This document shows positions 1 through 6,319 of a DNA stretch of 9,538 nt, one piece after another; positions within the stretch are counted from its first letter, which is position 1; every line of letters starts with the position of its first letter. Source of the DNA: Pseudobdellovibrionaceae bacterium (GTDB lineage: Bacteria; Bdellovibrionota; Bdellovibrionia; Bdellovibrionales; UBA1609); NCBI GenBank assembly GCA_026712605.1, contig JAPORL010000157.1:8659-18196 (forward strand), in the 5' to 3' direction. The position numbers and the translations under genes were made by a program. Below the pieces are notes generated by a model. The model was not told the origin of the DNA and ran no database searches. It worked only from the letters and a program-made list of their open reading frames with translations.

Positions 1-1
1 A

Positions 2-469
2 CGAGCTAATCCCGCTTTACTGGAATCTATCACGGTTTTATATTATGGTAAGCAAACGCCCTTAGCTCAAATGGCAAATATTAGCTCACCCTCTCCTCGC
101 ACTCTTGTTGTGAATCCCTGGGACATAAAAGCTTTAAAAGAAATAGAGCAGGCTTTGACTAGAGCTAATCTAGGCATTAATCCTGAAAATGACGGAAAAG
201 TCATTCGCTTAAATTTGCCAGAACTGACAGAAGATCGAAGAAAAGATTTAGCAAAAGAAGTCAAAAAAGAAGGAGAAAAATGTCGTATAGATTTAAGAAA
301 TAATCGCCGAGTGATCATGGAAGAAATTAAAAAAGCAGTTAAAGACAAAAAAATGAGTGAAGATGAGCAAAAAAAAATAAACAGTGAGATTCAAAAACTG
401 ACAGATGAATTTGTAAATCAAGTTGATAAGATTATTCAAAGCAAAGAACAAGAAATAATGGAGATTTAA
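2..469 (+). CDS. frr: Ribosome recycling factor, 5' end cut off by window edge
   Basis: The reading frame is open from the first base of the window, so this is a partial gene whose start lies upstream. The visible 155 residues make up most of a protein that is normally about 185 residues, so roughly 30 are missing. The frame before the first internal ATG (at 71) already reads as RRF, with NPALLESI followed by YYGKQTPLAQMANI, so that ATG is not the true start. Further family marks are PRTLVVNPWD, the domain-II region around NPENDGKVIRLNLPELTEDRR, and the conserved arginine-rich helix GEKCRIDLRNNRR. With EF-G, RRF splits the post-termination 70S ribosome in the cytoplasm. The stop lies 2 nt before uppS, and a GGAG at 460-463 inside the frr end serves as the likely uppS ribosome binding site, so the two are probably co-transcribed and coupled. 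Confidence 0.97.
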   Translation, partial: RANPALLESITVLYYGKQTPLAQMANISSPSPRTLVVNPWDIKALKEIEQALTRANLGINPENDGKVIRLNLPELTEDRRKDLAKEVKKEGEKCRIDLRNNRRVIMEEIKKAVKDKKMSEDEQKKINSEIQKLTDEFVNQVDKIIQSKEQEIMEI

Positions 470-471
470 AT

Positions 472-1185
472 TTGCAAAACTCTCATCCTTGTAAACATCT
501 GGCTTTTATTATGGATGGCAACGGTCGATGGGCAAAATCTAAAAATCATACAAGGCTTTTCGGCTATGTAAAAGGAACAAAGAAGGCTCAGTGGATTGTA
601 AAAGTTTGTTCTGACTTAAAAATACCCTACCTAAGTTTATTTGTCTTAAGCACGGAAAATTTTTTGTTTCGCACTCAATCAGAAATTTTATCCTTGCAAA
701 AAATTTTACAAAAAGCTTTTTTGAAAAACTCTAATCTTCTAATGAAAAAAGATATTAAATTAAATTTTTTAGGAGATCTTTCTGTGTTTTCTTCTTCTCT
801 TCAAAAATTATGTAAGGATCTGTGTGAAAAAACAAAAAAAAACTCTGGATTGAATTTAATTTTAGCTTTAAATTATGGAGGAAGACAAGAAGTTTTACAA
901 GCTTTTAAAACATTAGGACAGAAAATAAAAAATAAATCTTTTGATTTTCAAAATATAAACGAAAAAAATATAAGTTCTTTTTTTCCTTCTTCTGAGTTCC
1001 CTGAGCCAGACTTGATTATCAGAACAGGAGGGCGTTTTCGTCTCTCTAACTTTTACTTATGGTCAGCTTCTTATTCAGAGCTTTATTTTACAAAGACTCT
1101 TTGGCCTGATTTTGGAAAAAAAGATTTAAACTTAGCTTTTAAACATTTTAAAAATGTAAAAAGGCAGTATGGTAAAGTTTTATAA
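472..1185 (+). CDS. uppS: Undecaprenyl diphosphate synthase (cis-prenyltransferase), divergent active site
   Basis: This 237-residue protein belongs to the UppS family, which condenses isopentenyl diphosphate onto farnesyl diphosphate to make the C55 carrier lipid for peptidoglycan and other envelope polymers. Family marks are IMDGNGRWAK with the catalytic Asp at residue 15, STEN at 60-63, NYGGR, IIRTGG at 182-187, RLSNF at 190-194 and SELYFT followed by LWPDF. The TTG start at 472 is chosen because GGAG lies 8 nt upstream and the frr stop is 2 nt before it. Against E. coli UppS, three usually conserved positions differ: the His of FGH is Tyr32, and the Glu-His of RTGGEHR are Arg188 and Phe189. 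One residue is also inserted after STENF. Family membership is certain. Full activity is less so, although the frame is intact and the other phosphate-binding residues remain. Confidence 0.93.
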   Translation: MQNSHPCKHLAFIMDGNGRWAKSKNHTRLFGYVKGTKKAQWIVKVCSDLKIPYLSLFVLSTENFLFRTQSEILSLQKILQKAFLKNSNLLMKKDIKLNFLGDLSVFSSSLQKLCKDLCEKTKKNSGLNLILALNYGGRQEVLQAFKTLGQKIKNKSFDFQNINEKNISSFFPSSEFPEPDLIIRTGGRFRLSNFYLWSASYSELYFTKTLWPDFGKKDLNLAFKHFKNVKRQYGKVL

Positions 1186-1198
1186 TTTAAAAAATAAA

Positions 1199-1229
1199 AT
1201 ATAAATACTTCTTGAAAAAGTATTTATAT
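1199..1229 (+). terminator. AT-rich hairpin after uppS, possible weak terminator or operator
   Basis: A perfect 12-bp inverted repeat (1199-1210 against 1218-1229) surrounds a 7-nt loop, starting 14 nt after the uppS stop. The stem has only one G-C pair and is followed by a short broken T tract (1232-1236). It could end frr-uppS transcripts before the rseP promoter region, or be a protein-binding palindrome. The low GC makes strong intrinsic termination doubtful. Confidence 0.4.
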
Positions 1230-1301
1230 AAATTTTTAAAGAACTGAGTTATTTAATTAATCTTTTGTAAAAATATGGATTTTATTTAAAGATTCACTTA
1301 T

Positions 1302-1307
1302 TATAAT
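1302..1307 (+). promoter_or_regulatory. Perfect -10 box upstream of rseP
   Basis: A consensus TATAAT lies 13 nt before the rseP ATG. No good -35 box is found at 16-18 nt spacing (only T-rich sequence around 1278-1285). If used, transcription would begin near 1313-1315, leaving a leader of about 6-8 nt. No Shine-Dalgarno sequence is visible before the ATG, which fits a leaderless or nearly leaderless mRNA. In AT-rich DNA such a box can arise by chance. Confidence 0.4.
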
Positions 1308-1320
1308 ATTTGGCTTTTAT

Positions 1321-2952
1321 ATGGAGATTTTTCTTTCTTTTTTAGAATTTATCCAAAAGGTTTTATTTGCCTTGGGTCCTTTTGTTCTTTTATTGGGTGT
1401 TTTAATTTTTATTCATGAATTAGGGCATTTTTTAGTGGCTCGTTATTTTGGAGTAAAGGTAGAGGTTTTTAGTTTAGGTTTTGGCCCTAAAATTTTAAAA
1501 TATAAAAAAGGAGACACTCTTTATTGTCTTTCTCTTTTACCTCTTGGCGGTTATGTCAAGATGTTTGGCTCTAACCCTTTAGAAGAAATTGATGAGCGAG
1601 AAAAACAAAAGGCTTTTTTGTACAAACCTGTTTTACAAAAATGGTTGATAGCTTTTGCAGGCCCTTTTATGAATTTAATTTTTACTCTTTTTACTTTTCT
1701 TTTGCTTTCAAAAATAGGAATCCCTAGCCTTCCTCCTCAATTAGGAGACATTAAAAAAGGCTCTCAAGCCTATCAGGAGGGGTTTCGCTCAGGAGATAAG
1801 TTGTTATCTGTGGATGGAGAGAAAATCTCCTATTATGGAGAAGTCGTTAAGAGATTGAAACAAGCGGGAGGAGAAAATCTTATTTTTAAAATTAGAGATA
1901 AAAGTGAAAAAACTAAAAAGATTTCAAGTTTTATTCAAACAAAAAAAAATACAAATCCTTTAGAAGTCAAAAAGGAAGTGGGCTTTATAGAGGGTTTAAC
2001 GGCTCTTTCTCAAGGACTTCGGGTTGGGGTGATTAAAAACTCTTTGGCTTATAGACGGGGTTTGAGAACTTTTGATGAAATTTTAAAAGTGAACGGAACA
2101 GCTTTAAGATATTGGAGAGATCTGGAAAATTTTATAAAAAAAGAGAAAATACTTAAGATAACTTTTAAAAGAGAATTTGAAAAAAAGACAATAAGATTTT
2201 TAAATCGCAAACAAGAAAGCTCTTTAAAAGCTCTGGGCATAGAGCCTTCCTTTTTATATATAGATAAAGTGGGCTCTAAGACTCCTGCGAGTGAAGCGGG
2301 ATTAAAAAGAGGAGACAAACTAATTTCAATTCAAGATCAAAAAATTCAAAGTTGGGATCAAGTGTTAAAGGAGGTAGAAAACTCTTCTGGATCGGAATTA
2401 AAAATTCAGTATCAAAGGGGAGAAAAACAACATACAGTTTTTGTTTCACCAATTTCTTTATTTGTAGAAGGGAATATAAAAAAAAGATATATGTTAGGGA
2501 TTGTTTCTGCTGGTTTAAATGTCTGGCCTGAAGAGATTTTAATAAAAAGAAATTTTCTAGAATCCATTTCCTATTCTTTTTCTGAAACAAAAAGATGGCT
2601 AGTTATAATATCTGTGAGTTTAGCGCGATTAGTTCAAGGAGAGATTTCTTTTAGAACATTAGGTGGACCCATAACTATAGGAAGAATTGCTCATCGCTCT
2701 TTTCATCATAATGTTTTTTCTTTTTTGTCTTTAATGGCGCTTATTTCTTTAAACCTGTTCTTTTTAAACCTTTTGCCTATTCCTGTTTTAGATGGTGGTT
2801 ATATTTTGTTTTTTACTATAGAAGGAATCTTAAGACGATCGATATCTCTTAAAACTTTTGTGCTTGCTCAGCAAGTGGGTTTTGTTTTTATTATTTCTTT
2901 TATGGGCTTGGCTTTTTTTAATGACATATATAACCTATTAAAAGCTTGGTAA
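1321..2952 (+). CDS. rseP: RseP-family site-2 intramembrane zinc metalloprotease with three PDZ-like segments
   Basis: This is a multi-pass inner-membrane protease of the S2P/M50 family, which cuts transmembrane segments of substrates such as anti-sigma factors or leftover signal peptides. The zinc motif HELGH is at residues 32-36 in the first membrane helix, followed by the family stretch ARYFGVKVEVFSLGFGP. The third zinc ligand lies in PVLDGG (Asp491). Other membrane segments are near 107-130, 424-438, 464-500 and 513-533. Between them are three PDZ-like stretches (about 139-195, 232-285 and 310-366), each with a GxRxGDxLLxVDG-like core, weakest in the second. At 543 residues it is about 90 longer than E. 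coli RseP, which has two PDZ domains. The ATG at 1321 is taken because it puts the HELGH helix at the usual distance from the N-terminus. tsaB begins 1 nt after its stop. The substrate is unknown. Confidence 0.95.
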   Translation: MEIFLSFLEFIQKVLFALGPFVLLLGVLIFIHELGHFLVARYFGVKVEVFSLGFGPKILKYKKGDTLYCLSLLPLGGYVKMFGSNPLEEIDEREKQKAFLYKPVLQKWLIAFAGPFMNLIFTLFTFLLLSKIGIPSLPPQLGDIKKGSQAYQEGFRSGDKLLSVDGEKISYYGEVVKRLKQAGGENLIFKIRDKSEKTKKISSFIQTKKNTNPLEVKKEVGFIEGLTALSQGLRVGVIKNSLAYRRGLRTFDEILKVNGTALRYWRDLENFIKKEKILKITFKREFEKKTIRFLNRKQESSLKALGIEPSFLYIDKVGSKTPASEAGLKRGDKLISIQDQKIQSWDQVLKEVENSSGSELKIQYQRGEKQHTVFVSPISLFVEGNIKKRYMLGIVSAGLNVWPEEILIKRNFLESISYSFSETKRWLVIISVSLARLVQGEISFRTLGGPITIGRIAHRSFHHNVFSFLSLMALISLNLFFLNLLPIPVLDGGYILFFTIEGILRRSISLKTFVLAQQVGFVFIISFMGLAFFNDIYNLLKAW

Positions 2953-2953
2953 T

Positions 2954-3616
2954 GTGGCTTATTTTCTAGCTTTAGATTGTTCTTTGCCTTCAGCTGAGGT
3001 ATCACTTTTAAGTAAATCAAAAAATTCTTTTAAAGTCTTAGAAAAAAGCAATTGGATTCATAAAGCCTTTAAGTCTACTCATAGTGATAAGTTAGCTCAA
3101 GAAATAGATAGGCTTTTTAAAAAAACTAAATTGTCGCTTAGACAGTTAAATGGAATTGCTGTGGGAATAGGTCCTGGAAGATTTACAGGCATAAGAACAG
3201 CTATTACAACAGCTAAAGCTTTATCATTTTCTTTAAAGATTCCTATTTATCCTGTGAACACTTTAAAAACTTTAGCTGAAGAGTTTTATGAAAAAAAAGA
3301 AACTGTTTTTGTTAGTCTTCAGGGCTTTAAAAATCAAATTTTTTTTGGAAGCTTCTTTTCTTCAAAAAAAGAAGAAATTCTTTTATTAGATTTTGAAAAG
3401 TGGAAAAAACGAATAAAAAGCTTAAAACAAGAAAAGTTAATATGTATTTCTGATTTAGAAAAATTTTATCCTTTGGATTCTGAATTAAAAAATAAAGTTT
3501 TATTTAAAGAACCTAAAATTTCATCTGCTAATCTTTTTAAAATTGTTTTAAGAGAAAAGCCTTCAGCTCAAACTTGGTTTAATTTAAAAGCTTGTTACCT
3601 TCGCTCTGATTTTTAA
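2954..3616 (+). CDS. tsaB: TsaB, tRNA threonylcarbamoyladenosine biosynthesis protein
   Basis: TsaB is the non-catalytic partner of TsaD in making t6A at position 37 of tRNAs that read ANN codons, working with TsaC and TsaE in the cytoplasm. The 220-residue length fits the family (E. coli about 231). Visible marks are the ASKHA-fold N-terminus FLALDCSLPSAEVSL, the HSDKLAQEI stretch at 43-51 and the signature GPGRFTGIR at 73-81, where most homologues have GPGSFTG. The C-terminal half is lysine-rich and poorly conserved, as is usual for the family. The GTG start follows the rseP stop by 1 nt. The ATG overlapping it at 2952 is in another frame and hits a stop after a few codons. No strong ribosome binding site is visible, so translation is probably coupled to rseP. 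The gene sits in a probable rseP-tsaB-rluD operon. Confidence 0.9.
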   Translation: MAYFLALDCSLPSAEVSLLSKSKNSFKVLEKSNWIHKAFKSTHSDKLAQEIDRLFKKTKLSLRQLNGIAVGIGPGRFTGIRTAITTAKALSFSLKIPIYPVNTLKTLAEEFYEKKETVFVSLQGFKNQIFFGSFFSSKKEEILLLDFEKWKKRIKSLKQEKLICISDLEKFYPLDSELKNKVLFKEPKISSANLFKIVLREKPSAQTWFNLKACYLRSDF

Positions 3617-3636
3617 TTAAAAAAGAAGAGAATATT

Positions 3637-4605
3637 TTGGAAAATTTGAAAGAAATTTTAGTTACAGAAAAGTTTAAAGACACAAGATTAGATGTGTTTT
3701 TAGTAAAAAAACATCTCGTTTCTTCTCGCTCCAGCTCTTTGAAGCTTATTTCTAGGCCAGCTGTTTTTTTGAAAGGGAAGGCTTTAAAAAGCTCTTATCG
3801 TTTAAAGACAGGAGATTTATTAAAAATTATTTTGCCTCCTATTCAAGATGTTTTAGATTCAAAATTAATTCCTTATGATCATCCATTAGAAATTATTTTT
3901 GAAGATGAAGAGATTTTAGTTGTTAATAAGCCTGCTGGATTAGTTGTGCACCCTGCTCCTGGTCATAAAGATAAAACTTTAGTAAATATTTTATTTTCAA
4001 AAAAGAAATTATCATCAGGATCTCATAAACTTCGTCCAGGAATAGTTCATCGTTTAGATAAAGAAGTCAGCGGACTGATGATTTTATCTAAAACAAAAAA
4101 CTCTGAAAAAAATCTTATACAGCAATTTAAAAAGCATGAAATAGAAAGAAAATACTGGGCGATAACTCTTTACGCTCCAAGTGTTTATCAAGGGAAAATT
4201 GAAACTTGGATTAAAAGAGATTCTATTCATAGGAAAAAATTTGTATCTTTAAAACGATTTCAAAGTGGCAGTAAAAAAGCAATCAGTTATTATAAAGTTT
4301 TAAAACAGCATAGGAGCGGAATTTCATGGCTTGAATGCCAACTTAAAACAGGCCGAACTCATCAAGTTAGAGTTCATCTGTCTTCTATTGGCTGTCCGAT
4401 TTTAGGAGATTTTACTTATGGACGCCAAAAGCTTTCTTTTATAAAAGATAAGCTCTTAAAAAAAGAGCTTCAAAATTTAAAGCGAATAGCTCTTCATGCC
4501 CAATCTTTAAAGTTTAAACACCCTCAATCTAAAAAAATCTTAAGTTTTAAAAGCCCTTGGCCAAAAGAGCTTAGATTTTTATTAGAAAATTTAAAAATTC
4601 GTTAA
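3637..4605 (+). CDS. rluD: RluA/RluD-family 23S rRNA pseudouridine synthase
   Basis: This 322-residue protein has the RluD layout: an N-terminal S4 RNA-binding domain (about 16-66, with TRLDVFL and KTGDLLKI) and a pseudouridine synthase domain from about 85. Catalytic-domain marks are LVVNKPAGLVVHP (94-106), the HRLDK motif with the nucleophilic Asp141, and KTGRTHQVRVHL (237-248). In E. coli, RluD modifies helix 69 of 23S rRNA (positions 1911, 1915, 1917). The S4 domain and length favour RluD over the shorter RluA or TruC, but the exact target cannot be read from sequence. HRLDKEVSGL has Val where Thr is usual. The TTG start at 3637 is supported by a purine-rich AAGAAGAGAA just upstream and by the normal position of the S4 domain. 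It follows tsaB by 20 nt and is likely the last gene of that operon. Confidence 0.93.
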   Translation: MENLKEILVTEKFKDTRLDVFLVKKHLVSSRSSSLKLISRPAVFLKGKALKSSYRLKTGDLLKIILPPIQDVLDSKLIPYDHPLEIIFEDEEILVVNKPAGLVVHPAPGHKDKTLVNILFSKKKLSSGSHKLRPGIVHRLDKEVSGLMILSKTKNSEKNLIQQFKKHEIERKYWAITLYAPSVYQGKIETWIKRDSIHRKKFVSLKRFQSGSKKAISYYKVLKQHRSGISWLECQLKTGRTHQVRVHLSSIGCPILGDFTYGRQKLSFIKDKLLKKELQNLKRIALHAQSLKFKHPQSKKILSFKSPWPKELRFLLENLKIR

Positions 4606-4665
4606 TTTAAAATAAAAAGTTTTAAAAAAATTCCGATAAGTTAAAGTAGATAAAAGAGGACTTTT

Positions 4666-5250
4666 ATGAAAGTTATAAATAAAAAATGGGAGTTTTATAA
4701 AATTAAGCTGTTTTTTTCTAAGCTTTTTTCGTTTAAAGCTCTATCCTTATTCTTTTTGATCTTTTTAGCGGGTTTTATGAATTTTTTATTTATTATTAAA
4801 CCAACAAAGATAAAAAGAGAAGTCAGCCGATTTTATGAAAAAAATTTTTACAAAACTTTAAGCCGTTTGGAAGGCCCTTTAAATCAGTTTGGCTTGAGTA
4901 TTCGTGTTATTAAAGTAAAAAAAAATGATAAAATTTTTTTAGAATTTCTTTCTAAACAAGCAGACAATTCTTATAATTTTATTAATTCAGTAAAATTAAA
5001 AGGAAGCCGTGAAGCTTATTTTGACTATCTTGGAGAAACAAGCTCTATTTTATTATCTGATTATGATGGAGATGGTTTTATAGATGTTATGGCACCGACA
5101 TTTGATAAAATTTTTTTACCTCATTTCAATAGAGTAATTTATAATCCTAAAACTGAGAAATTTGAATTAACAATAATGAACTCTTATCCTGAAGTTGATT
5201 CAAAGGGTAAAAGAAGCTCTTTTTTTTCTTGTGGTTTTTGGTGTCAGTAG
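4666..5250 (+). CDS. Membrane-anchored hypothetical protein with a DxDxDG calcium-loop motif
   Basis: I do not recognise this 194-residue protein as a named family. It starts with a basic stretch and one membrane helix at about 23-44 (rich in Phe, Leu and Ile), so the rest is likely periplasmic or extracytoplasmic. At 132-140 it has DYDGDGFID, matching the DxDxDGxxD calcium-binding loop found in EF-hand-like, dockerin and VCBS/FG-GAP repeat proteins. The following VMAPTFD also resembles the FG-GAP pattern, but there is only one copy. A single repeat cannot form a propeller. The ATG is supported by AGAGGA 6 nt upstream. The gene lies 60 nt after rluD on the same strand. Its last 7 nt overlap the end of the convergent gene at 5244-5600. 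The C-terminal tail follows a run of eight T, so a slippage or indel altering the last residues is possible. Confidence 0.75.
   Translation: MKVINKKWEFYKIKLFFSKLFSFKALSLFFLIFLAGFMNFLFIIKPTKIKREVSRFYEKNFYKTLSRLEGPLNQFGLSIRVIKVKKNDKIFLEFLSKQADNSYNFINSVKLKGSREAYFDYLGETSSILLSDYDGDGFIDVMAPTFDKIFLPHFNRVIYNPKTEKFELTIMNSYPEVDSKGKRSSFFSCGFWCQ
5209..5227. terminator. Small hairpin with T tract at the convergent gene ends, weak candidate
   Basis: AAAAGA (5209-5214) pairs with TCTTTT (5218-5223) across a 3-nt loop, and the T run continues to 5227 on the plus strand. The opposite strand also forms a short hairpin followed by T residues. It lies within the end of the plus-strand gene and about 17 nt past the stop of the minus-strand gene, where a bidirectional terminator would be expected. 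The stem is short and AT-rich, so this is uncertain. Confidence 0.25.
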
Positions 5251-5600
5251 CTTTTTAAACCATAAATAGAAAAATTCAGTAAATCCATTGCGCACTCTTT
5301 ATAATAATCTGGCGCATTTTCCATAAAACTAATTGTGATTTCAATGATATCCTTTCTTTTTAAATCAAATTTTTTAAGAGTTCCATAAAAAGGAATCTCA
5401 TATTGAGACAAAAAAAGCTCAACGGGTGTAGTTAAAAGTTTAGAAAAATCCTTCTTTTCAATATTAAAGGATACTTTTTTTGATCTCACAATTAAACCCT
5501 GTTTTGTAACAGAGACTAATTCAGCAGAATTAACTAAGATATCTTTTGTTTTTAAAGAAGTGAGATCAACCGAAATTTTTTCTTGATTTTTATATTTCAT
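5244..5600 (-). CDS. Hypothetical protein resembling a degenerate PilZ domain
   Basis: This is a 118-residue soluble protein without signal peptide or membrane helix. The stretch AELVSVTKQGLIVRS (26-40) resembles the second PilZ motif (D/N-x-S-x-x-G followed by beta-strand residues). The C-terminal ITISFMENAPDYYKECAMDLLN also looks like the last strand and helix of small PilZ proteins. However, the N-terminal RxxxR motif that contacts cyclic di-GMP is absent and the D/NxSxxG core is not intact. If it has the PilZ fold, it probably does not bind the nucleotide in the usual way. The ATG start at 5598-5600 has only a weak purine-rich stretch upstream. It converges on and overlaps by 7 nt the preceding plus-strand gene. 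Intact length and plausible amino-acid use argue it is real; the PilZ assignment is tentative. Confidence 0.6.
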   Translation of the reverse strand: MKYKNQEKISVDLTSLKTKDILVNSAELVSVTKQGLIVRSKKVSFNIEKKDFSKLLTTPVELFLSQYEIPFYGTLKKFDLKRKDIIEITISFMENAPDYYKECAMDLLNFSIYGLKSY

Positions 5601-5892
5601 AAAACTTTATCTTTTAATAAACCTTTCGGCAAATTTTTAATCCACTAAAGTAATTTTAAATAAAACTTTAAAAAAAAGAGGATTTAGCTATAAAATGATT
5701 ACAAATTGAACAGTTAGCATATAAAAACTAAACAGTTTTTTAAAAGGGCTTAATTTAGCAAAAATTTTTTCATTTTTATAAAAAAGGGATTGTTTTTTTT
5801 GCTCTGTGTTAAATTCATGGTTATTAGTAATGGCTAAAAGCTCTCAGCTTTTTAAGAGAAGCTTGAAGAAGAAAAAAAAAGGAGAAAAGAAA

Positions 5893-6039
5893 ATGAAAAC
5901 AATAATAACTGTGATGGTGCTTTATTGGTTTATCGCAGGAAACATAGTATATGCAGATAAACCAGTTGTGCAAAACGAAGAAGTCATGCAAGAAAATACA
6001 GAACAGGAAGGAGAAAAAGATCAAAACAGCTTTCCATAA
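5893..6039 (+). CDS. Signal-peptide ORF, probable 5' part of a frameshifted secreted-protein gene
   Basis: The first 21 residues form a typical signal peptide: MKT, a hydrophobic core through ITVMVLYWFIAG, and a VYA cleavage site before DKPVVQ. About 27 mature residues rich in Glu, Gln and Asn follow before a stop, too short for a normal secreted protein. The ATG at 5893 is preferred over in-frame ATGs at 5806 and 5830 because GGAG lies at 5881-5884 and because the upstream extension is a lysine run that would bury the signal peptide. The downstream frame (5951-6319) continues with a helical domain and no signal peptide of its own. Leaving this frame near the A-rich stretch around 6012-6025 by skipping one base would join the two into one secreted protein of about 140 residues. 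I do not recognise the family. Confidence 0.5.
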   Translation: MKTIITVMVLYWFIAGNIVYADKPVVQNEEVMQENTEQEGEKDQNSFP

Positions 6040-6319
6040 TATATTTGAACCAAGTTATCATGAAATAGTTTTACTGCTAAGTACTATGTTTTTTAGTGGA
6101 GACTTAGACAATTATTCGTTTTTACCAGAATTGTTATCAAACATGCAGGAAAAAGAAAAAGATGTTAAGATTCTCATTGAACAGAATCAGTATATTAAGC
6201 CAGAACAAAAACAATTACTCTCAAAAACTATTGATGAATTTATAAGAACTAAAGGTCTAGATCCTGAAGATTTTCGTGAGATTTATCATTTTTATGCAAA
6301 AGAGCAAGGAAATCAGTAA
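5951..6319 (+). CDS. Helical hypothetical protein, probable 3' part of the same frameshifted gene
   Basis: This frame is open for 122 residues from an ATG inside the signal-peptide ORF. The first 28 or so residues are a lysine-rich run that looks like out-of-frame reading of the upstream gene. From about residue 27 (AFHNIFEPSYHEIVLLL) the sequence looks like a normal amphipathic helical protein, ending in KTIDEFIRTKGLDPEDFREIYHFYAKEQGNQ. An AGGA 10 nt before the ATG means separate translation cannot be excluded. The simpler reading is that the domain belongs to the preceding signal peptide in a +1 relation and is exported. A disabling insertion of one base, a sequencing error in an A run, or programmed frameshifting would all give this picture. 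The gene ends 85 nt before a strong terminator. No family recognised. Confidence 0.5.
   Translation: MQINQLCKTKKSCKKIQNRKEKKIKTAFHNIFEPSYHEIVLLLSTMFFSGDLDNYSFLPELLSNMQEKEKDVKILIEQNQYIKPEQKQLLSKTIDEFIRTKGLDPEDFREIYHFYAKEQGNQ

Noticed and set aside
67..348. Minus-strand ORF of 93 residues opposite frr
   Set aside because: It is the antisense shadow of a clearly conserved gene and has no ribosome binding site or recognisable motif.
71..469. frr starting at the ATG at 71
   Set aside because: The upstream in-frame codons from base 2 encode conserved RRF residues, so this ATG is internal and the gene is cut by the window edge.
2049..2590. Two minus-strand ORFs opposite rseP
   Set aside because: They lie entirely inside the rseP coding sequence and their composition is typical of reverse reading of AT-rich genes.
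5723..5741. Seven-bp hairpin with T run upstream of the secreted-protein locus
   Set aside because: The stem has one G-C pair and no gene directly upstream on the plus strand, so a terminator or attenuator call is unsupported.
5824..6024. Minus-strand ORF of 66 residues rich in Phe and His
   Set aside because: It is antisense to the signal-peptide gene and reflects its A-rich plus strand.
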